A DNA stretch of 8,269 nt from Chloroflexota bacterium (GTDB taxonomy: Bacteria > Chloroflexota > Limnocylindria > QHBO01): positions 1 through 8,269 of the forward strand of contig JAGXHP010000002.1 in the NCBI GenBank assembly GCA_024636135.1, written 5' to 3'. A program made the translations under genes and the position numbers. A model generated the notes under the pieces. The model had not been told where the DNA came from. It was given only the letters and a program-made list of their open reading frames with translations, and ran no database searches. Below are positions 1-5,896 of this stretch, piece by piece. How positions within the stretch are numbered: the first letter of the stretch is position 1; each line of letters opens with the position of its first letter.

Positions 1-61
1 GGGCTAGACTGCCGACCCTCATGCGCTGAGCGCGGAACGGGAAACTGGCGATTGCGTGCAC
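1..61 (-). CDS. Possible 5' end of an unidentified gene running off the left edge
   Basis: A GTG at 61-59 on the minus strand opens a frame that stays open for 20 codons to the window edge (peptide begins MHAIASFPFRAQRMRVGSLA). What supports it is the perfect ribosome-binding sequence AGGAGG at 73-68, six bases before the GTG. This is as strong as the site of the ABC permease upstream. A TACGAT -10-like box lies further up, at 137-132. Twenty codons are too few to recognise a family, and an in-frame ATG at 22-20 is a possible later start. The gene would lie 160 bp downstream of the ABC permease on the same strand, so it could be a distal operon member or have its own promoter. The open stretch is short enough to arise by chance, so the call rests almost wholly on the ribosome site. 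Confidence 0.33.
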   Translation of the reverse strand, partial: MHAIASFPFRAQRMRVGSLA

Positions 62-67
62 GTGGTG

Positions 68-73
68 CCTCCT
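68..73 (-). promoter_or_regulatory. Strong Shine-Dalgarno of the left-edge gene
   Basis: AGGAGG read on the minus strand, six bases upstream of a GTG at 61-59. Its position and strength are the main reason to propose a gene start here. It abuts a stretch of inverted repeats (73-114) that could fold and limit its access. Confidence 0.4.
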
Positions 74-114
74 GGCGTTCGCCCCCGGGGGTTCGAGGGT
101 ACTCGACCTCGCCA
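73..114 (-). other. Foldable leader next to the ribosome site (nested inverted repeats)
   Basis: Three complementary pairs lie in 42 bases: TGGCG 73-77 with CGCCA 110-114, CGAGG 94-98 with CCTCG 107-111, and the self-complementary CCCCCGGGGG at 82-91. The outer and middle pairs share bases 110-111, so they compete or form a partial junction. In minus-strand RNA the 3' side of the outer stem runs straight into the AGGAGG ribosome site. There is no T-tract, so it is not an obvious intrinsic terminator for the ABC operon. It matches no riboswitch class I know. In GC-rich DNA such pairs arise easily by chance. Confidence 0.2.
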
Positions 115-131
115 AAGACGCACGCAGCCCA

Positions 132-137
132 ATCGTA
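132..137 (-). promoter_or_regulatory. Possible -10 box for the left-edge gene
   Basis: TACGAT on the minus strand fits the TANNNT form seen before other genes of this window. It would start a transcript near 125, giving a leader of about 65 bases before the GTG at 61. No -35 element is evident. Support is weak because the downstream gene is itself tentative. Confidence 0.2.
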
Positions 138-221
138 CCGAGCTGGCGACCCCCGCCGGGGCGGCGACCACGGCCGAGACGCTCGGGCTGACCGTCCTGC
201 TCTGGCGGTCGAGCCGTCGAC

Positions 222-1010
222 TCAGACGCCGATGTCCCGTCGGTTGAACGCGATCGTTCCTGCGGCGACGAACATGACGGCGAAGCCGGCGAGCAGCGCG
301 GCCGCCCCGAGATCGACGCCGTTGGCGAGTGGGTTCGTCCCGAGATACCGGTAGAACGGCGACAGCTCCTGCGCACGCTCCCAGCCCTCCACCAGCGGCA
401 GGAATGCATTGGCCATGAACGCCAGCACCGCCAGGCCCGCGCTGATCGCGGCCGCGGGCCCCGGGCGACCGGTGGCTGCGCCGATGCCGAAGGCGAGGCA
501 CGCGAAGAAGACGCCGAACAGGAAGCCCATCACCGTTCCGGCCAGCAGCTTGTCCACGCCGATTTCGACGTTGCCCAACGCGGCACCGATGACGAGTGAA
601 GCCCAGCTCGCAGCCCCAAGGACGGCGAGCAGCAGGATCAGCGCCGCCGCCTTGGAGAAGGCCACGCGCACGCGCCCGACGGGCGCAGCCAGGAGGACGT
701 TGAGTGTCATGCGGTCCTCCTCGCCGGCGATCGCCCCAACCCCGACCACGATGCCCACGCCCACGAGAGCCATCGGGATGACAAAGGAGAACATCTCGGC
801 GTTGAGCCAACCGACCGGCGTCCCGAGGTCGCTGGCCCCGAGCGCCGCCAGGATCTCGGGCGGCATCGCCTCCAGGATCTCGCCATATTGCTCACCAAGG
901 GAGCCGAACAGCAGAAGGACGAGGACGTTCATCGTGGCCAGGCTTGCGGCCACGATGCCGAGGAGTCGGACGCGATCGGAGAGCGACTTGCGGAAGATGT
1001 CAACCGACAC
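222..1010 (-). CDS. ABC-2 type transporter permease
   Basis: This is a polytopic inner-membrane protein of 262 residues, the transmembrane half of an ABC exporter whose ATPase is the upstream gene. Hydrophobic segments lie near residues 16-36, 72-96, 119-142, 152-177, 183-205 and 233-255, giving six helices, the normal ABC-2 count and length. After the second helix it carries GEEDRMTLNVLLAAPVGR (96-113), which matches the cytoplasmic GEE-x-G/M-T-L-x-x-L-L-A-x-P coupling-helix segment of ABC-2 permeases. The start is GTG at 1010, because GAGGAGG lies six bases upstream (1023-1017) and the gene then overlaps the ATPase stop by 11 bp, implying translational coupling. The same frame stays open back to an ATG at 1070, but that would overlap the ATPase by 71 bp with no ribosome site. 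The exported substrate is unknown. Antibiotics, lipids or peptides are typical of the family. Confidence 0.93.
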   Translation of the reverse strand: MSVDIFRKSLSDRVRLLGIVAASLATMNVLVLLLFGSLGEQYGEILEAMPPEILAALGASDLGTPVGWLNAEMFSFVIPMALVGVGIVVGVGAIAGEEDRMTLNVLLAAPVGRVRVAFSKAAALILLLAVLGAASWASLVIGAALGNVEIGVDKLLAGTVMGFLFGVFFACLAFGIGAATGRPGPAAAISAGLAVLAFMANAFLPLVEGWERAQELSPFYRYLGTNPLANGVDLGAAALLAGFAVMFVAAGTIAFNRRDIGV

Positions 1011-1980
1011 TGGTGACCTCCTCGGGGTGTGTCTCGGCCAGTGGCGCGCCGTCCCCGCGGTAATAGGCAAGGAAGATCTCGTCCAGGTCGGCCTCGACCG
1101 AGCTCACGTTGACGATTGTCAGGGCCGACGCGGCGCGCACGACGGGGTCGACCACGCCCTCGACGGAGATGTTCGCGACACGGCCCTCGATTCGCGCTTC
1201 GAGAACGCCAGCGACACCGTTGAACAGCCCGGGCGGCACCGGTCGGTCGAACTCGAACTCCAGGTGGCGAACGGCCTTCGATTTCAGGTCGCTCAGGCGT
1301 TCCACCACGATCAGGCGCCCCTCGCGGATGATCCCGACACGGTCCGTCACACGCTCGACCTCCGCGAGCGTGTGGGAGCTGAGGAACACGGTCCGTCCCT
1401 CGGCTCGCGTCTCGCGCAGGACGGCCTGGAACTCCTGCTGGACGAGCGGATCCAGGCCGGTGCTCGGCTCGTCCAGGACCAGGAGCTCTGGCTTGTGCAT
1501 CAACGCCAGTACGATCGCCACCTTGTGCTTGTTGCCCGTCGACAGCTTGCCGATGGGACGGTCGAGATCGGCGCGGAAGCGCTCGGCCAGCTCGAACGCG
1601 TACGTCGTGTCGATCCCGCCTCGGAGGCCGGCGAAGTAGCGGATGGCGCTCAGACCCGATTGGTTGCCGTAGAGCGCCAGCTCGCCTGGAACGTAGCCGG
1701 AGCGGCGGCGAATCTCGAGCGAGTCCGTCTCCGCGTCAAGGTCCAGCAAGCGTGCCGACCCCGAGCTGGGACGAATGAGGTCGAGGAGGAGGCGAATCGT
1801 CGTCGACTTTCCTGACCCGTTCGGGCCAAGGAAGCCGAAGATCTCGCCCCGCGGCACCTCCAGGCTGACATCGATGATGCCGCGGTTCTTGCCGTACCAC
1901 TTCGTGAGCTCGCGTGTGTCGATGGCCAGCCCCGTGGCTGGCCGGCGCTCGCGAATGTCGGTCGGCTGCGTGTCGGTCAT
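1000..1980 (-). CDS. ABC transporter ATP-binding protein (ABC-2 exporter)
   Basis: A 326-residue cytoplasmic ATPase that powers the permease encoded downstream. Walker A is GPNGSGKST at 52-60. The signature is LSTGNKHK at 146-153, in place of the usual LSGGQ. Walker B is LLVLDEP at 166-172, followed by the D-loop STGLDP, and the switch histidine is H203 in SSH. The Q-loop position reads GYVPGE (95-100), without the usual glutamine. This variant is known in exporter ATPases of the BcrA/NatA-like group, so the protein should still be active. About 90 residues after the nucleotide-binding domain form a C-terminal extension common in this group. The ATG at 1980 has no spaced Shine-Dalgarno (GAGG ends one base before it). 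A TAGCCT box six bases upstream suggests leaderless translation. It is the first gene of a two-gene operon. Confidence 0.96.
   Translation of the reverse strand: MTDTQPTDIRERRPATGLAIDTRELTKWYGKNRGIIDVSLEVPRGEIFGFLGPNGSGKSTTIRLLLDLIRPSSGSARLLDLDAETDSLEIRRRSGYVPGELALYGNQSGLSAIRYFAGLRGGIDTTYAFELAERFRADLDRPIGKLSTGNKHKVAIVLALMHKPELLVLDEPSTGLDPLVQQEFQAVLRETRAEGRTVFLSSHTLAEVERVTDRVGIIREGRLIVVERLSDLKSKAVRHLEFEFDRPVPPGLFNGVAGVLEARIEGRVANISVEGVVDPVVRAASALTIVNVSSVEADLDEIFLAYYRGDGAPLAETHPEEVTSVG
1017..1023 (-). promoter_or_regulatory. Ribosome-binding site fixing the permease GTG start
   Basis: GAGGAGG on the minus strand, six bases before the GTG at 1010, lies inside the last codons of the ATPase gene. 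It supports the short 262-residue permease over the longer in-frame ATG at 1070. Confidence 0.8.
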
Positions 1981-1986
1981 ACCTCG

Positions 1987-1992
1987 AGGCTA
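1987..1992 (-). promoter_or_regulatory. Leaderless-type -10 box of the ABC operon
   Basis: TAGCCT on the minus strand (1992-1987) is followed by exactly six bases (CGAGGT) and the ATPase ATG. With a start site about 6-7 nt after the -10 box, transcription would begin on or next to the A of ATG. There is no -35 hexamer at normal spacing (a TTGAGC lies only 8 bases upstream). The same layout recurs at 2121 and 7875, and at 4195 with one more base. Confidence 0.55.
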
Positions 1993-2015
1993 CGGACTGT
2001 GCTCAACGTTGGGGA

Positions 2016-2041
2016 GGGCCGAATGGCCCCGGGGTGCATTC
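2016..2041. promoter_or_regulatory. Operator-like dyad in the ABC/VOC divergent spacer
   Basis: GAATG (2021-2025) and CATTC (2037-2041) form inverted arms around the central palindrome CCCCGGGG (2027-2034), with one base on the left and two on the right separating arms from core. An overlapping hairpin, GGGCC-gaat-GGCCC, lies at 2016-2029. The dyad is about 30 bp upstream of the ABC -10 box and about 80 bp from the VOC -10 box, so it could bind a dimeric regulator of the exporter. No regulator gene is in the window, and nothing else distinguishes this site. Confidence 0.28.
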
Positions 2042-2120
2042 CCTTGCGCCCGTCGGCATCTCAGGGCAAATCCCCGCGCCGTATCCGCGACCGAGTCCGG
2101 GAGGCCATGTCAACGAGGCG

Positions 2121-2126
2121 TAGGAT
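2121..2126 (+). promoter_or_regulatory. Leaderless-type -10 box of the VOC gene
   Basis: TAGGAT followed by six bases (GGACCC) and the GTG start at 2133. The AGGA within it could be read as a weak Shine-Dalgarno, but the identical geometry at the ATPase and SDR starts favours a promoter with leaderless translation. No -35 is visible. Confidence 0.5.
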
Positions 2127-2132
2127 GGACCC

Positions 2133-2513
2133 GTGGAGAAGGTGACCGGCATCGGGGGCATGTTCTTCCGGGCGCGAGATCCGGCCGGGCTTGCACGCTG
2201 GTACACCGAGCACCTCGGGATCGACCCGGTCGGCGACACCGACGCCTGGAGGCAGGAGGCGGGGCCGACCGTCTTCGCCCCGTTCGAGGCAGACACCGAC
2301 TACTTTGGGCGCATGGACCAGCAGTGGATGCTGAACTTCCGCGTCACTGATCTCGACGCGATGCTGGCGCAGTTGCGCGCCGCAGGCGTGAGCGTCGACG
2401 AGCGGCTCGAGGTGCTGAAGGGGATCGGCCGCTTCGGATGGGCGACCGATCCCGAGGGCAACCGGTTCGAGGTCTGGGAGCCCGCCGCGTCTGGCCGGCC
2501 GGCGTCGGGGTGA
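2133..2513 (+). CDS. VOC family (glyoxalase/bleomycin-resistance fold) protein
   Basis: A small cytosolic protein of 126 residues, the usual size for a single-chain VOC protein with two beta-alpha-beta-beta-beta modules. The first module shows the family pattern of strand, RDPAGLARWYTEHLG (15-29, helix), then a tryptophan/phenylalanine-rich stretch ending in WMLNFRVTDLD (65-75). The second has a helix (75-85) and ends in DPEGNRFEVWEP (106-117), where E113 sits at the usual metal-ligand position. The histidine or glutamate normally found on the first strand is not evident (IGGMFF at 7-12), so one metal site may be altered. Members include glyoxalases, dioxygenases, antibiotic-binding proteins and many unknowns; no substrate can be given. 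It starts with GTG, probably leaderless, is divergent from the exporter and converges on the LLM oxidoreductase. A role in drug binding beside an exporter is possible but speculative. Confidence 0.88.
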   Translation: MEKVTGIGGMFFRARDPAGLARWYTEHLGIDPVGDTDAWRQEAGPTVFAPFEADTDYFGRMDQQWMLNFRVTDLDAMLAQLRAAGVSVDERLEVLKGIGRFGWATDPEGNRFEVWEPAASGRPASG

Positions 2514-2533
2514 GGTGGTGAGGCGGTCGAGCT

Positions 2534-2548
2534 GGCTGACGGTCAGCC
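2534..2548. terminator. Short hairpin between convergent genes
   Basis: GGCTGAC-g-GTCAGCC is a perfect 7-base inverted repeat in the 29-bp gap between the convergent VOC and LLM genes, and it includes the LLM stop codon. It reads the same on both strands, so it could stop both transcripts, but it has no T-tract and a tight loop (about five stem pairs in practice). Confidence 0.3.
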
Positions 2549-3475
2549 GCTGAGGCGGGCGATCACCGGTCGCATCGTCTCGAGATGCGCGGGCTGGAGC
2601 GCGATGTAGCTGATGCCCCAGCGTTCCCGACGAGCCAGCAGCGTCTCGGCCATCTCCCCGGCATCCCCGACGAGGTAGTGGGGGCTTCGGGCCAGCTCGT
2701 CCTCGGCGATGCCACGGGTTCGTGCCGGCGGTTGCCCTCCGCGTCGACGGAACTCGGGGTCCAGCTCGAACAGCGCGATGTTGAGCTCGAGCTCGGCCCA
2801 GCGCGGACCCGCCGCAGCTCTGATCCAGCCGACCTTGCGATCGACGGCAGCCTCGGTGATATCGGCGGGATCGCTGCCGCCGCCGGGGAGCGATCGCGGA
2901 TCGATCCCGACGATCTCCGCTTCCCGAGCGGCATAAGACAGGAGCTTCGGCCCTCCGCCGCCGATCATGAACGGCGGATGGGGCCGCTGGACCGATACGG
3001 GCAGGTGGCGCTGGCGGACCTCCGGGTAGGCCGCATCGGCACCATGATCGATCTCGCCGTCGCGGAGCGCCTGCTTGAGCATGCCGACCGCCGCCCGCAT
3101 GCGTCGCACCCGCACTGCGGGAGGGTCGAACGCCAGGCCGGCCGCTTCGTACTCAGGGCGGTTCCACCCTGCGCCGATCCCGATCTCGAGTCGACCATCT
3201 GTCATGGCGTCCACGGTCGCGAGCTCCTGCGCGAGGAGGGTCGGGTGGCGCAGGTCGTTGTTGAGCACATGCGTGCCGATTCGCAGGCTCGTCGCCTCGG
3301 CCGCCGCCTGGAGCCGCGGCAGGGGAGCCATGCTGCCGAGGTGGTCGGCGGCCAGGATGACCTCGATGCCGGCTGACTCCGCGCGATGCCCGAGCTCGGC
3401 GACCGCCGCACGCGTTGTCGCCGAGCCGTCGAGAACGAGACCGAACCGGAACCGCCGACTCTCGGGCGAGGTCAC
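2543..3475 (-). CDS. LLM-class (probably F420-dependent) oxidoreductase
   Basis: A 310-residue TIM-barrel flavin/F420 oxidoreductase of the luciferase-like monooxygenase superfamily. Visible family features are the first strand FRFGLVLDG (9-17), ILAADHLG (40-47), LRIGTHVLNNDLRHP (64-78), then LATVDAMTDGRLEIGIGAGW (85-104), the classic LLM segment, followed by the NRPEYEAAGL loop. Further on are PPFMIGGGGPKLL, the phosphate-binding glycine run, and a C-terminal helix that closes the barrel. It resembles the short F420-dependent LLM group typical of mycobacteria. Whether it uses F420 or FMN cannot be proved from this. The GTG start at 3475 overlaps the stop of the MerB-like gene as GTGA. The frame is open further upstream, but those codons look like antisense sequence to the neighbour. 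Substrate unknown; translational coupling suggests a shared pathway with the MerB-like protein. Confidence 0.9.
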   Translation of the reverse strand: MTSPESRRFRFGLVLDGSATTRAAVAELGHRAESAGIEVILAADHLGSMAPLPRLQAAAEATSLRIGTHVLNNDLRHPTLLAQELATVDAMTDGRLEIGIGAGWNRPEYEAAGLAFDPPAVRVRRMRAAVGMLKQALRDGEIDHGADAAYPEVRQRHLPVSVQRPHPPFMIGGGGPKLLSYAAREAEIVGIDPRSLPGGGSDPADITEAAVDRKVGWIRAAAGPRWAELELNIALFELDPEFRRRGGQPPARTRGIAEDELARSPHYLVGDAGEMAETLLARRERWGISYIALQPAHLETMRPVIARLSG

Positions 3476-4155
3476 AGTGACCAGTAGGGACCGGTCAGGC
3501 CGAGTGCCGCAAAGTGCGCCAGCAGCTCGTCCTTCCCCGGCCGGGCGTAGTCGATCGCGAACTTCGCGCGGTAGATCGGCAGGCTCAGCGCATGGACCTC
3601 GTCCGGCGTGAGGGTCGCCGCCTGCTCGGGAGAGGCGCACAGGTCCGAAGCGTCACGGTGTTCCTTCGACGCGAAGAAGACCATGGTGTTCGAGCAGGTG
3701 GTCACGATGTTCTCCCACCACTGCGTCGGCTTCAGGGCGAGATAGACGATCGCGCCGGGGGGCTCGACCACCGTTGCACCGCCGGCGCGCATCTCGATAT
3801 GGATCGGGGCCGCACAGTGGTGGCACGCCGAGTCGATGGTCACGTCGGCGTCGCCGTGCATCGCGTGGAAGGCCACCGCATCCCAGGCGCAGTTCGCGAA
3901 GTAGCTCCGCCCCTCGGCCCGGACCTGGAACGGCGTCGCGATTGCCGAGTAGGGGAACGCCATCAGGATGCGCGCCGTCCCGTTGACGAGGGCGATGTGA
4001 CGGGCCGACTCGAGTTCGCGCAGGACGCCGACCGCATCGTCGCGGGTGAGCGTGAACTCCGTCACGAGCCGCTCGACGACCGGCGGCACGCCGTGCTCAC
4101 GGAAGTGCTCGAAGATGAAGAGTCGCACGCGCTGGGGCAGCGTTTCGGAGCTCAT
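3472..4155 (-). CDS. MerB-like alkylmercury lyase family protein
   Basis: A 227-residue protein of the organomercurial lyase family, which breaks carbon-mercury bonds by protonolysis in MerB. The N-terminal part (about 1-70) has the winged-helix look of MerB. The three MerB catalytic residues are all present with near-identical spacing: C89 and D92 in NCAWD (MerB C96 and D99), and C154 in TTCSNTMVFFAS (MerB C159). The segment SACHHCAAPI holds C111, where MerB has its structural cysteine, plus an extra C114 that makes a CHHC motif. No merR, merA or merT is nearby, so mercury resistance is not proven; many chromosomal members of this family have no tested role. The ATG at 4155 is preferred because a -10-like GAGAAT ends seven bases before it. 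An in-frame ATG at 4164 would add three residues. The LLM gene follows with a 4-base overlap. Confidence 0.85.
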   Translation of the reverse strand: MSSETLPQRVRLFIFEHFREHGVPPVVERLVTEFTLTRDDAVGVLRELESARHIALVNGTARILMAFPYSAIATPFQVRAEGRSYFANCAWDAVAFHAMHGDADVTIDSACHHCAAPIHIEMRAGGATVVEPPGAIVYLALKPTQWWENIVTTCSNTMVFFASKEHRDASDLCASPEQAATLTPDEVHALSLPIYRAKFAIDYARPGKDELLAHFAALGLTGPYWSL

Positions 4156-4162
4156 AGCGCGC

Positions 4163-4168
4163 ATTCTC
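4163..4168 (-). promoter_or_regulatory. Weak -10-like box of the merB-like/LLM pair
   Basis: GAGAAT on the minus strand ends seven bases before the ATG at 4155. It matches TATAAT at four positions but lacks the first T, so it is the weakest of the leaderless-type boxes in this window. The divergent amidohydrolase box TACCAT lies only 26 bases away, so both start sites would share the 93-bp spacer. Confidence 0.3.
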
Positions 4169-4194
4169 GCACGGGCTTCCTGAGGCTCTGGGCC

Positions 4195-4200
4195 TACCAT
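4195..4200 (+). promoter_or_regulatory. -10 box of the leader ORF and amidohydrolase
   Basis: TACCAT fits TANNNT and ends seven bases before an ATG at 4208. Transcription would start on or next to that ATG, about 41 bases before the amidohydrolase TTG. No -35 is seen. Confidence 0.42.
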
Positions 4201-4207
4201 GGCCGCG

Positions 4208-4252
4208 ATGCGGACGCGGACGACCGTGCATGGAAGCGCGGACGTGAATTGA
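4208..4252 (+). CDS. Possible 14-codon leader ORF overlapping the amidohydrolase start
   Basis: ATG at 4208 opens a frame encoding MRTRTTVHGSADVN and stops at TGA 4250-4252. The stop overlaps the amidohydrolase TTG (4249-4251) in the string TTGA, the arrangement that allows a terminating ribosome to restart at once. A TACCAT box seven bases upstream would make the ORF leaderless. This could explain how a rare TTG with only a poor ribosome site (GGACG, about 5 bases before) is translated. The peptide has three arginines and three threonines but no run of one amino acid, so classical attenuation is not evident. A 14-codon frame is expected by chance fairly often; the case rests on the two coincidences of promoter spacing and stop/start overlap. 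Confidence 0.33.
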   Translation: MRTRTTVHGSADVN

Positions 4253-5853
4253 CCAGCGCGGACCTTGTCGTTCGTGGTGCGAAGGTCGAGCCGATCGTCC
4301 GTCCCGAGCGGCCGGCGGACGCGATCGCCGTCTCCAGCGGCAGGATCGTCGCGGTCGGCGAGAGTCGGGCGATGTCCGAATGGATCGGCCCGGGCACGGA
4401 GGTCGTCGACCTCTCGGGGGAGACGCTCCTGCCCGGGTTCCAGGACGCCCATATCCACCCGATCGAAGGCGGGCTGCTCGCCGATCGATGCGACCTGCAC
4501 GACCTCATCGAGGTCGATGCCTACCTCGACACGATCGCCCGCTACGCGGCCGCCAACCCCGATCGCAGCTGGATCGAGGGCAGCGGATGGTCGCTCTCCG
4601 CGTTCGCCGGCGGTGAGCCCTCGCGGGAGCTTCTCGATCGGATCGTCCCGGACCGCCCGGTGCTGCTGGAGAGCAACGATGGGCACGTCGCGTGGGTCAA
4701 CACCCGGGCGCTCGAGGTGGCCGGGGTCACCGCCACCACCACCACGCCACACGACGGCCGGATCGCCCGCAACGGTTCGGGCCGTCCGACGGGTACCCTG
4801 GTCGACGGCGCGATCGCGCTGGTTGCGCGACTCCTTCCGGAGCCGACGCACGCCCAGCTGCTGGATGGCCTGCGCGGGGCGCAGCGGCAGCTTCACGCGC
4901 TCGGCATCACGGGTTGGCAGGATGCGCACGTCGAGCCGGCGAACCTTTCCGTCTATCGCGAAGCGGCACGCGACGGATGGTTGACGGCACGGGTGGTCGC
5001 CGCCCTGTGGTGGAACCGCGACGCCGGGCTGGAGCAGATCGACGCGTTCGACGAGCAGCGCGCGTCCGGAGCACTCGGCAGCCTGCGAGCCGACAGCGTC
5101 AAGCTCATGCTCGACGGCATCATCGAGTCGCGGACGGCCTTCATGGGAAGCCCGTACCTCGGCGGCTCCGAGCGGGGGTCGGCGTTCATCGACCCCGATG
5201 TCCTGCATCGCGCGCTGGTCGAGCTCGATCGGCGCGGGTTCCAGGCTCACTTCCACGCCATCGGCGACGCGGCGGTGCGGCTCGCGCTGGATGCCGTTGC
5301 CGAGGCCCGACGCCACAACGGCGCGTCGGATCGGCGCCATCACATCGCCCACTTGGAGGTGGTCCACCCCGATGACCTTCCGCGTTTCGCGGAGCTCGAT
5401 GTCGTCGCCAACCTCCAGCCGTTCTGGGCGGTGGACGACGACCAGATGCAGGACCTCCGGATCCCGGCCCTCGGATCCGGGCGAGTCGCCTGGCAATTCC
5501 CGTTCGGCAGCCTGAGGCGTGCGGGTGCGAGGCTCGCAGCGGGCAGCGACTGGACGGTGACCACGGCCAACCCCCTTCTCGAGATCGAGGTCGCCGTGCG
5601 CCGCGTTGCGCCCGACGCGCGCGACGGCCCGTCGTTCCTGCCGGCCGAGCGACTGACCCTCGACGAGGCGCTCGAGGCATTCACCCTCGGATCGGCCTTC
5701 GTCAACCATCTCGACCACGAGACCGGATCGATCGAGGTGGGCAAGCTCGCGGACATCGTGGTGCTCGATCGCAACCTCCGCGCGCCGGATGCCGGGCCCA
5801 TCGGCGACGCGTCGGTCCGCGCCACCTACGTCGCGGGACGCCGCGTCACGTGA
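4249..5853 (+). CDS. Amidohydrolase family protein, YtcJ-type (amidohydrolase 3)
   Basis: A 534-residue cytosolic metal-dependent hydrolase. The N-terminal beta-sandwich strand LVVRGAKV and DAIAVSSGRIVAVGE lead into LLPGFQDAHIHP, where H68 and H70 form the HxH metal motif. Further family marks are SNDGHVAWVN (D144, H146), SVKLMLDGIIESRTA with K285 as the candidate bridging lysine, HFHAIGDAAV (H334, H336), HHIAHLE (H364, H365, H368) and AAGSDWTVTTANP with D434. The end, GKLADIVVLDRNL, is the usual C-terminal sandwich strand. Length and motif order match Bacillus YtcJ and N-substituted formamide deformylase, which cleave C-N bonds in amides. The true substrate is unknown. The start is TTG at 4249, because translation from it gives the typical MTSADLVVRGAKV opening; the frame is open earlier but holds no ATG, GTG or TTG between 4140 and 4249. 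It is divergent from the MerB-like/LLM pair. Confidence 0.92.
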   Translation: MTSADLVVRGAKVEPIVRPERPADAIAVSSGRIVAVGESRAMSEWIGPGTEVVDLSGETLLPGFQDAHIHPIEGGLLADRCDLHDLIEVDAYLDTIARYAAANPDRSWIEGSGWSLSAFAGGEPSRELLDRIVPDRPVLLESNDGHVAWVNTRALEVAGVTATTTTPHDGRIARNGSGRPTGTLVDGAIALVARLLPEPTHAQLLDGLRGAQRQLHALGITGWQDAHVEPANLSVYREAARDGWLTARVVAALWWNRDAGLEQIDAFDEQRASGALGSLRADSVKLMLDGIIESRTAFMGSPYLGGSERGSAFIDPDVLHRALVELDRRGFQAHFHAIGDAAVRLALDAVAEARRHNGASDRRHHIAHLEVVHPDDLPRFAELDVVANLQPFWAVDDDQMQDLRIPALGSGRVAWQFPFGSLRRAGARLAAGSDWTVTTANPLLEIEVAVRRVAPDARDGPSFLPAERLTLDEALEAFTLGSAFVNHLDHETGSIEVGKLADIVVLDRNLRAPDAGPIGDASVRATYVAGRRVT

Positions 5854-5872
5854 TTCGTCGCCCGAATTCGAC

Positions 5873-5896
5873 CCTACTGGGCGCGCGGGGTAGGCT
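5873..5896 (+). promoter_or_regulatory. Promoter region of the rsbQ-like/PAS kinase operon
   Basis: TAGGCT at 5891-5896 is a TANNNT -10 box. TTCGAC at 5867-5872 sits 18 bases upstream as a poor -35 candidate. A start near 5903 would give a leader of about 50 bases carrying the GGAGG ribosome site. The inverted pair CCTAC 5873-5877 / GTAGG 5890-5894 overlaps the -10 box and could be an operator, though the arms are only five bases. This is the one promoter here with a conventional leader. Confidence 0.38.

Noticed and set aside
85..110. GGTTCGAG string that looks like a tRNA T-loop
   Set aside because: The flanking bases do not form a five-pair T-stem, and no acceptor or anticodon stem can be drawn on either strand.
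409..1815. Long plus-strand open frame opposite the ABC exporter genes
   Set aside because: Its product is rich in Arg, Ala, Thr and Ser with no motif, while both opposite genes have complete family motifs. It is a GC-driven shadow.
3476..3640. Longer N-terminus for the LLM oxidoreductase
   Set aside because: The added residues look like random Arg/Gly/Ala antisense sequence, and the GTG at 3475 forms a GTGA overlap with the preceding stop and gives the family-typical opening.
3472..4155. A mercury-resistance (mer) operon
   Set aside because: Only the MerB-like gene is present. There is no MerR-type regulator, mercuric reductase or MerT/MerP transporter in the window, so the name merB was not assigned.
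3514..4248. Upstream in-frame extension of the amidohydrolase
   Set aside because: It lies antisense to the MerB-like gene, has no family similarity, and the recognisable N-terminus begins at the TTG at 4249.
4731..4752. Run of ACC codons (Thr-rich TATTTTP stretch) inside the amidohydrolase as a possible repeat
   Set aside because: It is a short in-frame codon run in a loop region with no copy elsewhere, consistent with ordinary coding sequence.
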